From Myxococcaceae bacterium (GTDB taxonomy: Bacteria > Myxococcota > Myxococcia > Myxococcales > Myxococcaceae), in NCBI GenBank assembly GCA_019694575.1, contig JAIBBR010000002.1:1-64000 (forward strand): 64,000 bases of DNA, in the 5' to 3' direction. This document shows, piece by piece, positions 1 to 9,865 of the stretch. The translations under genes and the position numbers were made by a program. Within the stretch, counting starts at the first letter, position 1. Each line of letters starts with the position of its first letter. The notes under the pieces are model-generated. The model was not told the DNA's origin. It saw only the letters and a program-made list of their open reading frames with translations, and ran no database searches.

Positions 1-168
1 CCGCCTTCGCTCGCTGCGCTCGCTTCGGCGGGGCGACCACTACCCACGCGCATCATCAACGGCTACAACACGTCCGCCGCCATCGGCGTCGACATCAACC
101 GTGTCTACGAGATCGGATCAGGCCCAAAGCGCATCGCGACCCGTCGCGCTCGCTCAAGCCAATTGTGA
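1..168 (+). other. Possible 3' end of a truncated CDS, window edge
   Basis: Frame 1 is open from base 1 to a TGA at 166-168 and would encode about 55 residues containing TRIINGYNTSAAIGVDINRV. No family is recognised. The first 33 bases are an imperfect inverted repeat (CCGCC...GGCGG around a CGCTCGCTGCGCTCG core), which is more typical of an intergenic hairpin than of coding sequence, so the reading may be partly spurious. Bases 169-247 show nothing I can assign. Confidence 0.25.
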
Positions 169-247
169 GACCACGCTCTCGCTGTGTTTGGTCAGCTGAA
201 AAAACGGAAAATGGAAAAGTCCGGCACCGTTGTCAGTTGCCCCGTTG

Positions 248-718
248 TCACTTGGCGAGGAATTCGCGCGCCGCATTCAAGATGGCAGGCCCGCAGTGCT
301 CGACTGCAATGTCCTTTTTGCAGCCTTCATCTTGGTTGATGGTAAGCAACACCAGCGCCTTATGCTCGAGGTCGGCGAAAATGCGCGGCACAAACTGCTC
401 GCCGCAACGTTCTTCGCGAAGAAGGCTCATTTCCTGAACACCCTGAACCACATCTTTCTCGCCGCCAAGCATCTGCTGACACACGCGGCGGGCCCGTGCC
501 TTGAGCAGAACTCCTGGAAGGCGAGCCTCGAAGAGCTCGAACGTAGACCGACGAAAGCCGTGCTCTCTGCCAGTCACTGGGTCAAACGTGACGAGATCGT
601 GGTACTCGGTCTTACCGAGAACTTCTTCGAGCGCCGGCATTTCAACGAGCGCGCCATGAAGCGCCTCAACGGGAAGTTCTCCGTAAACGTAGCGGCAAAT
701 GCGTTCGATGGGGTCCAT
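248..718 (-). CDS. Hypothetical protein, 156 aa
   Basis: This small soluble protein has no recognised family. It has no signal peptide or membrane segment, is rich in acidic and basic residues and has about five scattered cysteines without a CxxC pair. The ATG at 718 follows an AAGAAG-like purine run. It lies 27 bases downstream of the lipoprotein gene ending at 746 on the same strand, so the two are probably co-transcribed. Codon use is like that of its neighbours, with G/C-rich third positions, which supports it being real. Its function cannot be inferred from the sequence. Confidence 0.6.
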   Translation of the reverse strand: MDPIERICRYVYGELPVEALHGALVEMPALEEVLGKTEYHDLVTFDPVTGREHGFRRSTFELFEARLPGVLLKARARRVCQQMLGGEKDVVQGVQEMSLLREERCGEQFVPRIFADLEHKALVLLTINQDEGCKKDIAVEHCGPAILNAAREFLAK

Positions 719-745
719 TCTTCTTATTCCGAGTGCCCCTGAACG

Positions 746-2101
746 CTACGGCACGAGCGAAACCACCAACTGGTAATGGCTCTTGTTCTCGTCCCAGAGC
801 CCGACCTGCGGCGAAAAGTACACCTTGACGAAATAAGTGCCCGGCGTGGGCAGCGGCGCCGAAATGAGCTGATCAAAAATCACATTGTCAGCGCTGGGGC
901 CGCCTTGCGAGGTGCCCAGGTCATTCTGCACGTCAACGATGGTGTCGCAGTTGGCGTCTCCAGCGCGGCTAATCACCCGCAACTTCTTGCCCACGTCGTT
1001 CGCGCCAATCACCACCTTGAAATAGTCGACATCGCCGAGCGCTGAGAACTGCCCGTTGATCAACGTCGGCGTATTGAACGGAGTGGTAATCGAGCTCGCC
1101 TGCTCGGGCATGTCGTTCGGCTCGACTTCGACGGGCGCGCTCTTCAAGTCGAGCGTGTAGTCAACACCGCTCATGCCGTTCAAATCGAAGGCAATGACGT
1201 AAAGCGGGTCACTCGGGTCTTGTCGCACCAGAATCGACTCGTAAGGGCCGGCCAGCTGATGCGCCAAACCACTCGAGGGCAGGGTAATGAACCGCGGCAA
1301 CGAGCCCGGCGCATTTGAAGTAATGGTCATCACGTACGACACCGCTGGCGTCGAAGGCGGTGTGTACTTGAAGAGCTTCGAAGCAAAAGGCAAACCCAAG
1401 GTGCCGGTGGCGGGCATGCCTGGCAGCAGGTCGGTGGCGTCGACGTCGAACACTTCGAGCAGGTTGGGAAAGCGGAACGTCTTTTCTGCCAGTTGACGGG
1501 TGCGGTCAGTGAGCTCGAAATCGCGGTTGCCGCGAGGAGCGCCGATATCAGCCAACACCAACACGTCGACTTGGTGTGGGCTCACGCTGACGACTTGGGC
1601 GTGCACGCCTCCTCCGGCAATGGCGGTCACCGCGCCGCTGGTCGCCAAATCAAAGGCAAACGCTGGGTCATTGTGCACCACCCGCACTATCGCCAAAGTG
1701 CCGCGGCCCAACTTGCCAAGCACCGTTGCTTCTACCAGTGGCTTCACCAAAAAAGCCCCCGAATGTTTCGCCTGCTGCGTGCCTTGGGTCACCACGAGGT
1801 CGCGCGTGCCCGGTTCGGCGTCAGCGGCCACGGTGAGCTCGACGGCGAGCGATGTTGGGCTGGCGACGGTGACCTTCTTCACGCTGATGCCCGCGCCCAT
1901 CGACACGGTCGATGCGTCGGTCCAATCGGTACCGAACCCTGAAAGCAACACGGTCTGCGAAGTGCCAGCCGCGACGAACGCTGGGTTAACCGCGCTGATG
2001 CTCGGGCCTCCACCCCACACCGGCCCGGCCGGGCCTTCGGGGCCACGTTGGCCACAGGCGGTAGCGGTAATCAGCACAGCGAGCGCGAGTCGTGACGTCA
2101 T
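746..2101 (-). CDS. Putative lipoprotein with IPT/TIG-like region and C-terminal PPC-like domain
   Basis: The predicted protein has 451 aa. The chosen ATG at 2101 has a good ribosome site (AAGGAG, 7 bases upstream) and starts a lipoprotein signal (MTSRLALAVLITATACG) with a lipobox Cys near residue 16; an upstream in-frame start at 2143 would only add 14 residues before it. A short collagen-like GPEGPAGP stretch follows the Cys. Residues about 35-120 (ISAVNPAFVAAGTSQTVLLS) look like an IPT/TIG Ig-like fold. The C-terminal 120 residues (EVEPNDMPEQAS, then DVDYFKVVI and a late GTYFVKVYF) match the bacterial pre-peptidase C-terminal (PPC) pattern. It is probably an exported surface protein of unknown ligand. 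The IPT and PPC calls come from motif memory only. Confidence 0.7.
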   Translation of the reverse strand: MTSRLALAVLITATACGQRGPEGPAGPVWGGGPSISAVNPAFVAAGTSQTVLLSGFGTDWTDASTVSMGAGISVKKVTVASPTSLAVELTVAADAEPGTRDLVVTQGTQQAKHSGAFLVKPLVEATVLGKLGRGTLAIVRVVHNDPAFAFDLATSGAVTAIAGGGVHAQVVSVSPHQVDVLVLADIGAPRGNRDFELTDRTRQLAEKTFRFPNLLEVFDVDATDLLPGMPATGTLGLPFASKLFKYTPPSTPAVSYVMTITSNAPGSLPRFITLPSSGLAHQLAGPYESILVRQDPSDPLYVIAFDLNGMSGVDYTLDLKSAPVEVEPNDMPEQASSITTPFNTPTLINGQFSALGDVDYFKVVIGANDVGKKLRVISRAGDANCDTIVDVQNDLGTSQGGPSADNVIFDQLISAPLPTPGTYFVKVYFSPQVGLWDENKSHYQLVVSLVP

Positions 2102-2251
2102 GACTGTTCTCCTTGAGGCAAAAAGACACGCGGCACGTAGCACAAATTTTACTCTCGAATCTTGAGTGGCGGGTTTGGTACCTCGTGCAGTTCTGATCTT
2201 CTCGTCATTATTCTGCGCCTTCGCAGTGCCACCGCTTCAGAGGGAGCAACC

Positions 2252-3691
2252 ATGCGTCGTTTTGTACTGTGTTTGTTGTCGGTCACTTTGGCGGCGTGTG
2301 GCGGTGGCGGCGGAGGTGGAAAAAATGATCTCTGCGCGAAGAAGGTGTGCACGGAAGACAGGGTGTGTGACCCTTCCGATGGCTTCTGCAAATTGAAAAG
2401 TAATGGAACCGGCGGAGGCTCCAATGGCACCGGTGGTGGCTCGACGGGAACGGGCGGAGGTACCGCGACAGGTGGCGGCACGGCTACGGGCGGAGGTACC
2501 GCGACCGGTGGCGGCGACATCGGAACAGGCGGAGGCACCGCGACAGGTGGCGGCGACATCGGAACAGGCGGAGGCACCGCGACGGGTGGCGGCGACAACG
2601 GAATCGGCGGAGGCATCGCGACAGGTGGCGGCGACACCGGAATCGGCGGAGGAACCGCGACGGGTGGCGGCGACACCGGAATCGGCGGAGGTATCGCGAC
2701 GGGTGGCAGCATCGGAACGGGTGGAGGAACTGCGACGGGTGGCAGCATCGGAACCGGCGGCGGCACCGCAACCGGTGGCAGCATCGGAACGGGCGGAGGC
2801 ACCGCAACCGGTGGCAGCATCGGAACCGGCGGAGGCACCGCAACGGGCGGCAGCATCGGAACGGGCGGAGGCACCGCAACCGGTGGCAGCATTGGAACCG
2901 GCGGAGGTATCGGAACCGATGGAGGCAGCGATCTCGGCATCGTTGGCATCGCGTGCAACAACGACAACGATTGCGCCAAGAGCACCTCTGGCCTGTCGTG
3001 CCGCAAGCACACCAGCCCAGGCGACGCGGGTTACACCGGTGGCTACTGCACCCGTAATTGCTCGACGCAAAACGCGTGCAACGGCATCGATTCGTTCTGT
3101 TTCGGCATTCCTCCCGAATACGGAGAGGCGCAACCGATGTGCGTTGCTCTTTGCGACACTGCGCAAGACTGCCGCGCGGGTTATACCTGCTACGACATTG
3201 GCGCCGCCCAAGGTGCTTGCTGGTTAGACCCGCTGCCGCCGGTCGCCGACGCGGGAAGCGTTGATGCCGGGCCCACGCCGAATACGGTGGGCAACGCGTG
3301 CGTGCAAACCACGCAGTGTCAGAACCCTCCTTCGACAGGTGTCTTCTGCTACCCCGAACAAATCGCCGAAGCTGATGGTGGCACGTCGTACAGCGGGTTT
3401 CCCGGTGGCTATTGCATGCGTGATTGCACCTCGGGTCTCGAGTGCTCTACCAATGGCTCCGCGGCGTGCATCACCGGCTTGAGCAACACCTATGATTTGT
3501 GTGCCGAGCTCTGCACGTACAAGACCGATGGAGGCACCACTGGTTGCCGCGCCAACTATGCCTGCCAACCTCTGCAGGGCGCCGACGGAGGTATTTTGTC
3601 GCAAGGCTACTGCTGGACACGGTGCGACGACCCGGTGTGGGGCGGCTGTGCTCAGGGTCAAACGTGTCTGCCCAACGGCGCGTGCCGCTAA
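2252..3691 (+). CDS. Cys-rich lipoprotein with long Thr/Gly-Gly-Gly repeat linker
   Basis: The predicted protein has 479 aa. ATG 2252 is chosen because GGGAG lies 6 bases upstream and the protein then begins with a lipoprotein signal (MRRFVLCLLSVTLAACGGG). After the lipid Cys comes a small Cys module (DLCAKKVCTEDRVCDPSDGF) and then about 170 residues of near-perfect repeats of GTGGGTATGGG/GTGGGSI type (bases 2407-2930). The C-terminal half holds two or three similar Cys-rich blocks (CNNDNDCAKSTSGLSCRKH; TQCQNPPSTGVFCY; GLECSTNGSAAC), probably disulfide-stabilised. It resembles the many outer-surface lipoproteins of Myxococcota. The open antisense frames across the repeat (Pro-rich) are shadows. 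Its role is unknown. Confidence 0.75.
   Translation: MRRFVLCLLSVTLAACGGGGGGGKNDLCAKKVCTEDRVCDPSDGFCKLKSNGTGGGSNGTGGGSTGTGGGTATGGGTATGGGTATGGGDIGTGGGTATGGGDIGTGGGTATGGGDNGIGGGIATGGGDTGIGGGTATGGGDTGIGGGIATGGSIGTGGGTATGGSIGTGGGTATGGSIGTGGGTATGGSIGTGGGTATGGSIGTGGGTATGGSIGTGGGIGTDGGSDLGIVGIACNNDNDCAKSTSGLSCRKHTSPGDAGYTGGYCTRNCSTQNACNGIDSFCFGIPPEYGEAQPMCVALCDTAQDCRAGYTCYDIGAAQGACWLDPLPPVADAGSVDAGPTPNTVGNACVQTTQCQNPPSTGVFCYPEQIAEADGGTSYSGFPGGYCMRDCTSGLECSTNGSAACITGLSNTYDLCAELCTYKTDGGTTGCRANYACQPLQGADGGILSQGYCWTRCDDPVWGGCAQGQTCLPNGACR
2407..2930 (+). repeat. In-frame tandem repeat coding for T/S-G-G-G units
   Basis: Units such as GGAACGGGCGGAGGCACC and GCAACCGGTGGCAGCATC recur in phase, in 18-, 33- or 36-base periods, with mostly synonymous third-base changes. 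This is the flexible linker of the lipoprotein gene. It is a likely site of length variation between strains and of assembly error. Confidence 0.85.
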
Positions 3692-3699
3692 CGTCTGTT

Positions 3700-3927
3700 G
3701 GCTCAAATGGGACCCATGGTGGGTTGAATGTCTCGTCAGCGTCTGGGTGCCGACGTGCTCTCATGTCTGAAAGGGGCTTGGGAGCCTTCGTTCAGCTGGT
3801 GAAAAATTTTCACCGTTTGGCTCACAGTTCAGTCGCTTGACCGTGAGGCGGCCACACAGTCACCCGAGCAAAAAATCTAAATGGCAACCAAGCGCCGCAC
3901 TTCGACCCGGCACCTCTCATTGGAGCC
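3700..3927 (-). mobile_element. MITE-like dispersed intergenic element, copy 1
   Basis: This accounts for most of the gap 3692-4055. By eye it aligns over almost its whole length with the intergenic elements at 24761-24982, 36335-36598 and 46683-46926. Blocks shared on the minus strand are GCCGGGTCGAAGTGCG, GGTTGCCAT, TTTGCTCGGGTGAC, CTCACGGTCAAGCGAC, TGAACGAAGGCTC and CATGAGAGC...CACCCAGACGCTGACGA. The ends are imperfect inverted repeats: GGCTCAAATGG at the left and CTCATTGGAGCC at the right. A central hairpin (GGTGAAAAATTTTCACC, 3798-3814) is present. It contains no plausible gene, so if mobile it would need a transposase in trans. Confidence 0.6.
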
Positions 3928-3980
3928 GACGCCTGAAGCGAGGCACGGGAGGACTTGAGCCCAAAGAGTCGTTTGGAAGC

Positions 3981-4003
3981 GCCACAGGTTTGTTGCCTGT
4001 GGC
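3981..4003 (+). terminator. Hairpin upstream of the next lipoprotein gene
   Basis: GCCACAGG, a 7-base loop, and CCTGTGGC form a perfect 8-bp stem followed by TCTTTGCTTC. It could terminate transcripts from upstream or act as a 5' leader structure for the gene starting at 4056. The T tract is poor, so a weak terminator or a leader hairpin are both possible. Confidence 0.4.
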
Positions 4004-4055
4004 TCTTTGCTTCAGTAAGCGGCGAGCGTTTCCTCTCCCCTTGAAGGAGCTTCAC

Positions 4056-5978
4056 ATGCGTTCGATGCCTCTTTTTCTCGCCGTCGCGACTTTCGGCATT
4101 TTCCTCGCGGCCTGCGGCAAAGCCACGACTGATCCCTGCCTTACCGTGAAGTGCGCGACGGGAAAAATGTGTGACCCAGCTGACGGTGTTTGCAAGGCGT
4201 CTGATGGCGGCATGGGTGGCGGCACCGGCACTGGTGGAGGCAACGTGGGAACCGGTGGTGGCGCGATGGGCACTGGCGGCGGTATGTCGGGTACCGGCGG
4301 CGGAACCGCGACGGGCGGAGGCACCGCGACGGGTGGAGGCGACGCGACGGGTGGAGGTGACGCGACGGGTGGCGGCGCCACGGGTGGTGGCACCGGCGGC
4401 GGCGGTATAGACGCGGGCATGCTGACGGGTTTGGCAGCGGCGCGTGCAGCCAGCGCGGGCGCGGTGAATATCGCGGTGACTGACGTGATGGTCACCTATG
4501 TGAAACCCACCGTAGGCACCGAGACCGCGGGCTTCTTCGTGCAAGAGTCAACCACCGGTCCGGGCCTCTTCATCAACATTGACCCCGCCACGCTGATGCC
4601 TGCCCCCACCCCGGGTGACAAAGTGTCGTTCACCATCACTACCGTTGCGGTGTTGGGTAGCAGCAACACCGGTCTTCGCATTGCGACGGCCATTACGGGT
4701 TACAGCCAAGTCAGCACCGGCAACGCGCTCGGCAGTTACGTGCAAGATGTTTCAAATGTCGCGGCGATTGCCACCATGCCGGCCGACTATGACAGTGAGC
4801 TCATTGCTTTCTCGGGCACGATTTCGAGTGAGTTCGCGCCCGCGGGCTTCGGTCACTCTTCGGCCACGCTCGACACCATGGCAGTGATGGGCAACGCCAA
4901 CGTCAAGTTGCGCGTGCCCGACGAGGTGAAAGACTCACTCGATTTGACACTGGGCTGCCAGGTCAACGTGGAGCGGGGCATCATGTGGCGCTTCGACGCA
5001 GTGGCACAGCCATCGGCGTATGCCACGGGCGAATTCATAACGCCCACCTGCCCGAACCCGCGCTTGCTCGCTGCTATCGCCACCAGCGCGACTGAAGTGT
5101 CGCTCACCTTCGACCGCAGGCTCAGCGCCTTTACCGTGGCCGCGGGTGACTTCACGCTCAACAACGGCGCCATGGTGATGTCGGCGAGCGTCAACGTCAG
5201 CAACCCACGCAAGGTCGATGTGGTGACTGCGATGCCGTTGACGGGAGGCATGAGCTACACGGTGACGGTGACGGGCAGCTTTGGCAACAGCGCCGCAAGC
5301 ACGGCTACGTTCATCGGCTACGCCGCTCCGGCGGGTCTGTTGTTCAATGAGCTCAACGTCAACATCTCGGGCAGCAAAGACTTGGTGGAGTTGCTGGTAA
5401 CGCAGGGTGGCAGTTTGGCCAATATGACGCTCGAGACGTCGGCGTCGAGTCCTCCGGCAACGTTTACCAAGTTGGCTGACTTGCCCAACGTCACCGTGGC
5501 GGCGGGCGATTTGATTGTCATTCACTTGAACCCAGCGGCGGTCGGCAGCGTCGACAGCGCGAGCGAAACCGCTTCTAAAAATGAGTTCGCGAAGGCGTCC
5601 CATAGCGCGAACTACGACAACGCGTGGGACGTGCGCGGAGGCGCGACGGGTTTAAGTGGTTCTGAACGTGTGCTGCTCATCAAGCGAGGCTCGGTCATCA
5701 TCGACGGCGTGCCGTACGTTTTCCCCACCGCGACGCCGCCCTCGGCTTTCCCCACCGACGTGCGCAACCTGCAGACCGCGGGCTTCTGGTCGGCGCAAGC
5801 CTGCGACGCGGGCGTTTGTTCTGACGTTGAAACACGCGCGCTCTCGGTGAACTTGGCTGGCGTGAGCACTTCTGCCACGGGCAACTCGGCGATGCGCAAT
5901 TTGGGTGCGAACACCAAGACCAACGCCGACTGGCACGCCGCCGACGCCGGGCAAAGCTGGGGCGCCGCAAACCCGTAA
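4056..5978 (+). CDS. Lipoprotein with TGGG linker and C-terminal lamin-tail-like region
   Basis: The predicted protein has 640 aa. ATG 4056 has AAGGAG 7 bases upstream and opens a lipoprotein signal (MRSMPLFLAVATFGIFLAAC). The same architecture as the 2252 gene follows: a Cys module (DPCLTVKCATGKMCDPADGV), then a GTGGG/ATGGG repeat linker (bases 4201-4410). Next comes a beta-rich region with OB-like or Ig-like strands (about residues 150-420). Near residue 425 a stretch beginning LLFNELNVNISGSKDLVEL resembles the lamin-tail (LTD) fold found in secreted bacterial proteins. It is probably a surface-displayed protein that may bind DNA or polysaccharide; that role is only a guess from the LTD-like region. 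Confidence 0.7.
   Translation: MRSMPLFLAVATFGIFLAACGKATTDPCLTVKCATGKMCDPADGVCKASDGGMGGGTGTGGGNVGTGGGAMGTGGGMSGTGGGTATGGGTATGGGDATGGGDATGGGATGGGTGGGGIDAGMLTGLAAARAASAGAVNIAVTDVMVTYVKPTVGTETAGFFVQESTTGPGLFINIDPATLMPAPTPGDKVSFTITTVAVLGSSNTGLRIATAITGYSQVSTGNALGSYVQDVSNVAAIATMPADYDSELIAFSGTISSEFAPAGFGHSSATLDTMAVMGNANVKLRVPDEVKDSLDLTLGCQVNVERGIMWRFDAVAQPSAYATGEFITPTCPNPRLLAAIATSATEVSLTFDRRLSAFTVAAGDFTLNNGAMVMSASVNVSNPRKVDVVTAMPLTGGMSYTVTVTGSFGNSAASTATFIGYAAPAGLLFNELNVNISGSKDLVELLVTQGGSLANMTLETSASSPPATFTKLADLPNVTVAAGDLIVIHLNPAAVGSVDSASETASKNEFAKASHSANYDNAWDVRGGATGLSGSERVLLIKRGSVIIDGVPYVFPTATPPSAFPTDVRNLQTAGFWSAQACDAGVCSDVETRALSVNLAGVSTSATGNSAMRNLGANTKTNADWHAADAGQSWGAANP
4201..4410 (+). repeat. Second in-frame TGGG-coding repeat
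   Basis: This shorter relative of the repeat at 2407-2930 has phased GGCACCGG(C/T)GG(A/T)GG and GCGACGGGTGGAGG units. It encodes the Gly/Thr linker between the Cys module and the folded part of the lipoprotein. Confidence 0.8.
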
Positions 5979-5996
5979 CGCTCTCACGCAGCACCG

Positions 5997-6049
5997 AACC
6001 GAAGAAAGAACCGTGAAGGCCGCGGTCTCTTTCTTCGGTTTTCTTTTTT
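5997..6049 (+). terminator. Rho-independent terminator between lipoprotein gene and respiratory operon
   Basis: AACCGAAGAAAGA (5997-6009) and TCTTTCTTCGGTT (6028-6040) are a perfect 13-bp inverted repeat, followed at once by TTCTTTTTT. It lies 18 bases after the lipoprotein stop and separates that unit from actA, so the respiratory operon needs its own promoter in about 6050-6134. I could not fix that promoter by eye. Confidence 0.85.
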
Positions 6050-6134
6050 GGGGCGGGCATTTCAGGCCCGGCCGCCAAATTGCACGCGATGCCGACCGTT
6101 GAATGGTTCCCTCTCTGAAGGGGCTGGCACCGCC

Positions 6135-6794
6135 ATGTCCGCGCTTTTTCCTCGATGGACGAATACATTTGCGCGGGTGGCGGCAGTCAGCGCCGTGGGA
6201 GTGCCCGTCGTGGCGCTCAGCGCGGTGATGCTGTTGCAGCGCACGCCGTATGTGACGAATCAGCACGTCGAGCTCGTGCAGCCCATTCAGTTTGACCACC
6301 GCCACCACAACTGGGAAGAGGGCATCGACTGTCGCTTCTGCCACGCGCAGGTAGAGACCAGCGCCACAGCCGGCATTCCCGCCACATCGCTGTGCATGGG
6401 TTGCCACGCGCAGGTCTTCAACAAGAGCCCGCGGTTAGAACCATTGCGGCAAGCGTACTTTTCGAAAACACCCGTGGCGTGGAAACGGGTGCACGACTTG
6501 CCCGACTTCGTTTACTTCAACCACTCGATTCACGTGCGCAAGGGAGTGGGCTGCGTGACTTGCCACGGCCGCGTCGACCGCATGCCGATGGTGTACCAAG
6601 CCGAACCGCTCACCATGCAGTGGTGCGTCGACTGCCACCGTGCGCCGCAACAACACTTGCGCCCTCTCGACGCGGTGACCGACATGCAGTGGCAAGCTCC
6701 GGTGAGCGCCGCGCAACGCGCCGAGCTTGGTCAACGGCTCGCCCAAGCCAATGACGTTCACCCTCGCACCGCCTGTGACACCTGCCACCGATGA
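6135..6794 (+). CDS. actA: Alternative complex III pentaheme cytochrome c subunit ActA
   Basis: The predicted protein has 219 aa. Five CxxCH heme-c sites are visible (CRFCH about residue 66, CMGCH 88, CVTCH 140, CVDCH 165, CDTCH 214), together with an N-terminal membrane anchor (VAAVSAVGVPVVALSAVMLL), matching ActA of alternative complex III. It passes electrons within the quinol:electron-acceptor complex on the periplasmic side. It is the first gene of the operon and overlaps actB by 4 bases. ATG 6135 is chosen because it places the anchor at the N-terminus; the Shine-Dalgarno (AAGGGG) is a little far upstream. Upstream in-frame starts (6048) read through an unlikely Pro/Arg-rich leader. Confidence 0.9.
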   Translation: MSALFPRWTNTFARVAAVSAVGVPVVALSAVMLLQRTPYVTNQHVELVQPIQFDHRHHNWEEGIDCRFCHAQVETSATAGIPATSLCMGCHAQVFNKSPRLEPLRQAYFSKTPVAWKRVHDLPDFVYFNHSIHVRKGVGCVTCHGRVDRMPMVYQAEPLTMQWCVDCHRAPQQHLRPLDAVTDMQWQAPVSAAQRAELGQRLAQANDVHPRTACDTCHR

Positions 6795-9700
6795 CGACGA
6801 AACCACCACCTGCCGTCACCTGGCGGCTGCCGGTGCTCGACAACCCAGTGGGTGCTCCGCGCAGCCACGAATCTGTTTACGGTCATGCTTACTGGCGCAG
6901 CGTAGAAGAGCAGCGGGGTGAAGGGGCTGGCCCCAGTGGTGAGTTTCTACCGGGGGCGTCGCTGCTCGATGCGATGACACGGCGTGAAGCGATGACCTTG
7001 CTCGGTGCGTCGGCGGCGCTCGCCGGCGTGGGTTGCACGATGAAGCCGAGTGACACGATTTTGCCGTACCACCAGGCACCTGAAGGGCTGACCATCGGTA
7101 ACCCGCAGCAGTACGCGACGGCGATGTCGGTGGGAGGCGTGGCCACTCCGCTGCTCGTCACCGCGCGCGAAGGCCGGCCGGTGAAAATCGAAGGCAACCC
7201 AGGCGTGCCTTGGTCGGGCGGGGCGAGCGGGCCCTTCGAGCAGGCCGAATTGTTGTGCCTGTATGACCCGCTGCGCCTGAAACGCTTCAGCCAAAACGGT
7301 GAACCGGTGGCCAAAGAAGACGCGCTGGCCGCGTTGACGCGGCTCACCGAAATGGCGTCGAAGAAAAATAAAGGCGCCGGCGTGAGGCTGTTGCTCGAGC
7401 CGAATGGCTCTCCTTCACGAGAGGCATTGCTCGCCGCGCTCGCTGAGTCACTGCCCAACGCGAAAGTGTTGATGCACGCGCCGCTTTACCCCCACGCGCG
7501 TTACGCCGGAGCACAGCTTGCTTTGGGCCGCCGCCTCGAGCCGCATTACCGTTTTCAAAACGCGCGGGTGATTCTGTCGCTCGATGCTGACTTCACTTTT
7601 CCACACGGGCCTGGGTTGCGGCAGGCACGGGCCTTCGCTGAAAGCCGAGAGCCCGGCCCCTCGATGTCGCGGCTCTATGTGGTTGAGCCGTCGCTGACCA
7701 TCACCGGCTCAATGGCTGATCACCGCCTGCGCATGCGGGCAAGTGACATTGAAGCATTCACCCGTGCACTCGTCGCCTTGTTGAGCCGGCAGTTACCCGC
7801 GTTGGCGCAGGTGCCAGGCGCAGAGGCCACGCCCGCCTCACCATTTCTCGAAGCCGTGGCGGCAGACGTGGTGAAAGCGGGCCCGCGCGCCGTGCTGGTG
7901 GTGGGCGACAGGCAGCCCGCCGCGGTGCACGCGTTCGCCCACGCCGTCAACGGCGCGCTGGGTTCCATCGGCGAAACGGTGACGTTCACCGCTCCGGCGC
8001 ACACGGCGCATGTCGACGCGCTGCAGTCGCTCGTCGCTGACATCGAAAGGGGTGCCGCCGAGTCGGTCATTATTTTCGGAGGCAACCCGGTGTACTCGGC
8101 GCCGGCGCATTTGGGCCTCGCCGCGAGCTTGAAGAAGGTGCCGACGTTTTATGGCGGCCTCTACGAAGACGAGACCGCGCGGGTTTCGCGGTGGGTGTTG
8201 CCTGCCTCGCATTTTCTCGAGAGCTGGGGCGACGTGCGGCTCGCCGACGGTTCCGTGGCGTTGACGCAGCCGCTGGTTGAGCCGCTCTATGAAACCGTTT
8301 CTGAAGCGCAAGTGCTCGGCGCATTGCTCGGCCGTTTCGCGGCGCCGGCGGCATGGAGCTTCAAAGAAAGTTGGCGTCAGCGCAGCACGGTGACAGGTGA
8401 CTTCGAAGCCCACTTCGCCCAATGGCTACGAGCGGGGTGGGTGACCCAGTCTGCGTTTTCTACCGAGACGCCGGTGGTGAACTTCGCGGCGGTGGCCGAG
8501 GCGGCGAAGACCCCGGCGGTAGAAGGCATGGAGCTTGCGCTCACTGTCGACAGCAAAGTCTTCGACGGCCGCTACGCCCAGGTGCCGTGGCTGCAAGAGC
8601 TGCCTGACCCCTTGACCAAAGTCGTTTGGGACAACGCGGCCCTGGTCTCACCGAAGACGGCCGAGCAGCTCGGTTTTCCCAAGCAGCACTTCAAGGGCAC
8701 CGACGGCTACCGCGTGCCGTTGCTGAGAATTACCGCCCATGGGCAGTCGCTCGAAGTGCCCGCGTTTGTTCTGCCGGGCCATGCCGACAATTCGGTCAGC
8801 CTCGCGCTGGGTTACGGCGGCTCGTCGCACGACAAAACGGTGGCGCAGAGCGTGGGGGTGAATGCGTACCGCTTGCGCGCTACCGAGAATTCGTGGCTTT
8901 CGCCCTGCACGGTTGAAAACACCGGCCGCCACCACACGCTGGTGTGCACGCAAGAGCACTGGGACATGCACCAGCGCGACTTGGCGTTGCAGGCCGTGCG
9001 CGACGAAGCGACACAAACGCTCGCGCTCGACACCTTCGACCATTTCGAAGGCAGGTGGAAAAAAAAGCCCCTCGTAGAGCACCTGCAGACGCTCAAAGGG
9101 CCCCAGCCCGCGCTGTACGACTATGCGCCGCGCGAGGTGGCGAAGACGCGCGTCGAATACCGCTGGGGCATGGCCATCGACTTGAACCGCTGCACCGGTT
9201 GCAGCGCGTGCGTCACCGCCTGCTACGCAGAAAACAACATTCCCACCGTGGGCAAAGAAGGCGTGAAGCGCAACCGTGAGATGGCGTGGCTGCGCGTCGA
9301 TCGCTATTTCATCGGTGAGCTCGACACACCCGGCGTCATCACCCAGCCGATACCCTGCATGCAATGTGAGACGGCGCCGTGTGAATACGTGTGCCCCGTC
9401 AATGCCACTTCGCACAGCGAAGAAGGCTTGAATGACATGGTTTACAACCGCTGCATCGGCACGCGGTACTGCGCGAACAACTGCCCGTACAAAGTGCGGC
9501 GCTTCAATTATTTTCACTACCACCAAAACAAAACGCCCAGCGAGCGGCTGGCGATGAACCCCGAAGTGACGGTGCGGGCTCGCGGGGTGATGGAAAAGTG
9601 CACTTACTGCGTGCAGCGCATTGAACGTGCACGCATTGAGTACCGGCGCGAAGGGCAGGCGATACCTGACGGAGCGGTGCAGACCGCCTGCCAACAAGCC

Positions 9701-9865
9701 TGCCCCACCCAAGCCATCGCCTTTGGCAATTTGAATGACCCGCAGGCGCGGGTTTCTCGGCTGCATGCGAGCGAGCGCCGCTACGACTTGCTTCACGACT
9801 TGAACACGCGCCCACGCACCGTTTACTTGGCACGCGTCAAAAACCCGCACCCGGGGCTCTCGTGA
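6791..9865 (+). CDS. actB: Alternative complex III iron-sulfur / MopB-like subunit ActB
   Basis: The predicted protein has 1024 aa. After about 60 leader residues comes a twin-arginine motif ([20 protein letters not shown]) with a lipobox-like Cys near residue 82, then a molybdopterin-oxidoreductase-like domain to about residue 780. The C-terminal ferredoxin domain (about 790-985) carries [43 protein letters not shown] and CTYCVQ/CQQACP clusters, consistent with three [4Fe-4S] and one [3Fe-4S] centre. In this family the MopB part is structural and lacks the molybdenum cofactor. The overlap with actA (ATGA) and the adjoining actC show a coupled operon. The length is normal for the fused ActB form. 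Confidence 0.92.
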   Translation: MTTKPPPAVTWRLPVLDNPVGAPRSHESVYGHAYWRSVEEQRGEGAGPSGEFLPGASLLDAMTRREAMTLLGASAALAGVGCTMKPSDTILPYHQAPEGLTIGNPQQYATAMSVGGVATPLLVTAREGRPVKIEGNPGVPWSGGASGPFEQAELLCLYDPLRLKRFSQNGEPVAKEDALAALTRLTEMASKKNKGAGVRLLLEPNGSPSREALLAALAESLPNAKVLMHAPLYPHARYAGAQLALGRRLEPHYRFQNARVILSLDADFTFPHGPGLRQARAFAESREPGPSMSRLYVVEPSLTITGSMADHRLRMRASDIEAFTRALVALLSRQLPALAQVPGAEATPASPFLEAVAADVVKAGPRAVLVVGDRQPAAVHAFAHAVNGALGSIGETVTFTAPAHTAHVDALQSLVADIERGAAESVIIFGGNPVYSAPAHLGLAASLKKVPTFYGGLYEDETARVSRWVLPASHFLESWGDVRLADGSVALTQPLVEPLYETVSEAQVLGALLGRFAAPAAWSFKESWRQRSTVTGDFEAHFAQWLRAGWVTQSAFSTETPVVNFAAVAEAAKTPAVEGMELALTVDSKVFDGRYAQVPWLQELPDPLTKVVWDNAALVSPKTAEQLGFPKQHFKGTDGYRVPLLRITAHGQSLEVPAFVLPGHADNSVSLALGYGGSSHDKTVAQSVGVNAYRLRATENSWLSPCTVENTGRHHTLVCTQEHWDMHQRDLALQAVRDEATQTLALDTFDHFEGRWKKKPLVEHLQTLKGPQPALYDYAPREVAKTRVEYRWGMAIDLNRCTGCSACVTACYAENNIPTVGKEGVKRNREMAWLRVDRYFIGELDTPGVITQPIPCMQCETAPCEYVCPVNATSHSEEGLNDMVYNRCIGTRYCANNCPYKVRRFNYFHYHQNKTPSERLAMNPEVTVRARGVMEKCTYCVQRIERARIEYRREGQAIPDGAVQTACQQACPTQAIAFGNLNDPQARVSRLHASERRYDLLHDLNTRPRTVYLARVKNPHPGLS

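Noticed and set aside
2407-2930. Short tandem repeats that could suggest a CRISPR array or VNTR outside genes
   Set aside because: The units have no unique spacers, stay in frame and change mainly at third codon positions, so they are coding.
2149-3012. Antisense Pro-rich open frame (PPPVPM/VAVPPP repeats) opposite the TGGG lipoprotein
   Set aside because: It is the mirror of the GGT/GGC-rich in-frame repeat; the sense strand has a signal peptide, ribosome site and Cys modules, the antisense has none of these.
6791-9865. Reading ActB as an active molybdenum oxidoreductase
   Set aside because: The gene order, the fused ferredoxin domain and the ActA/C/D/E/F neighbours define alternative complex III, in which this domain carries no molybdenum cofactor.
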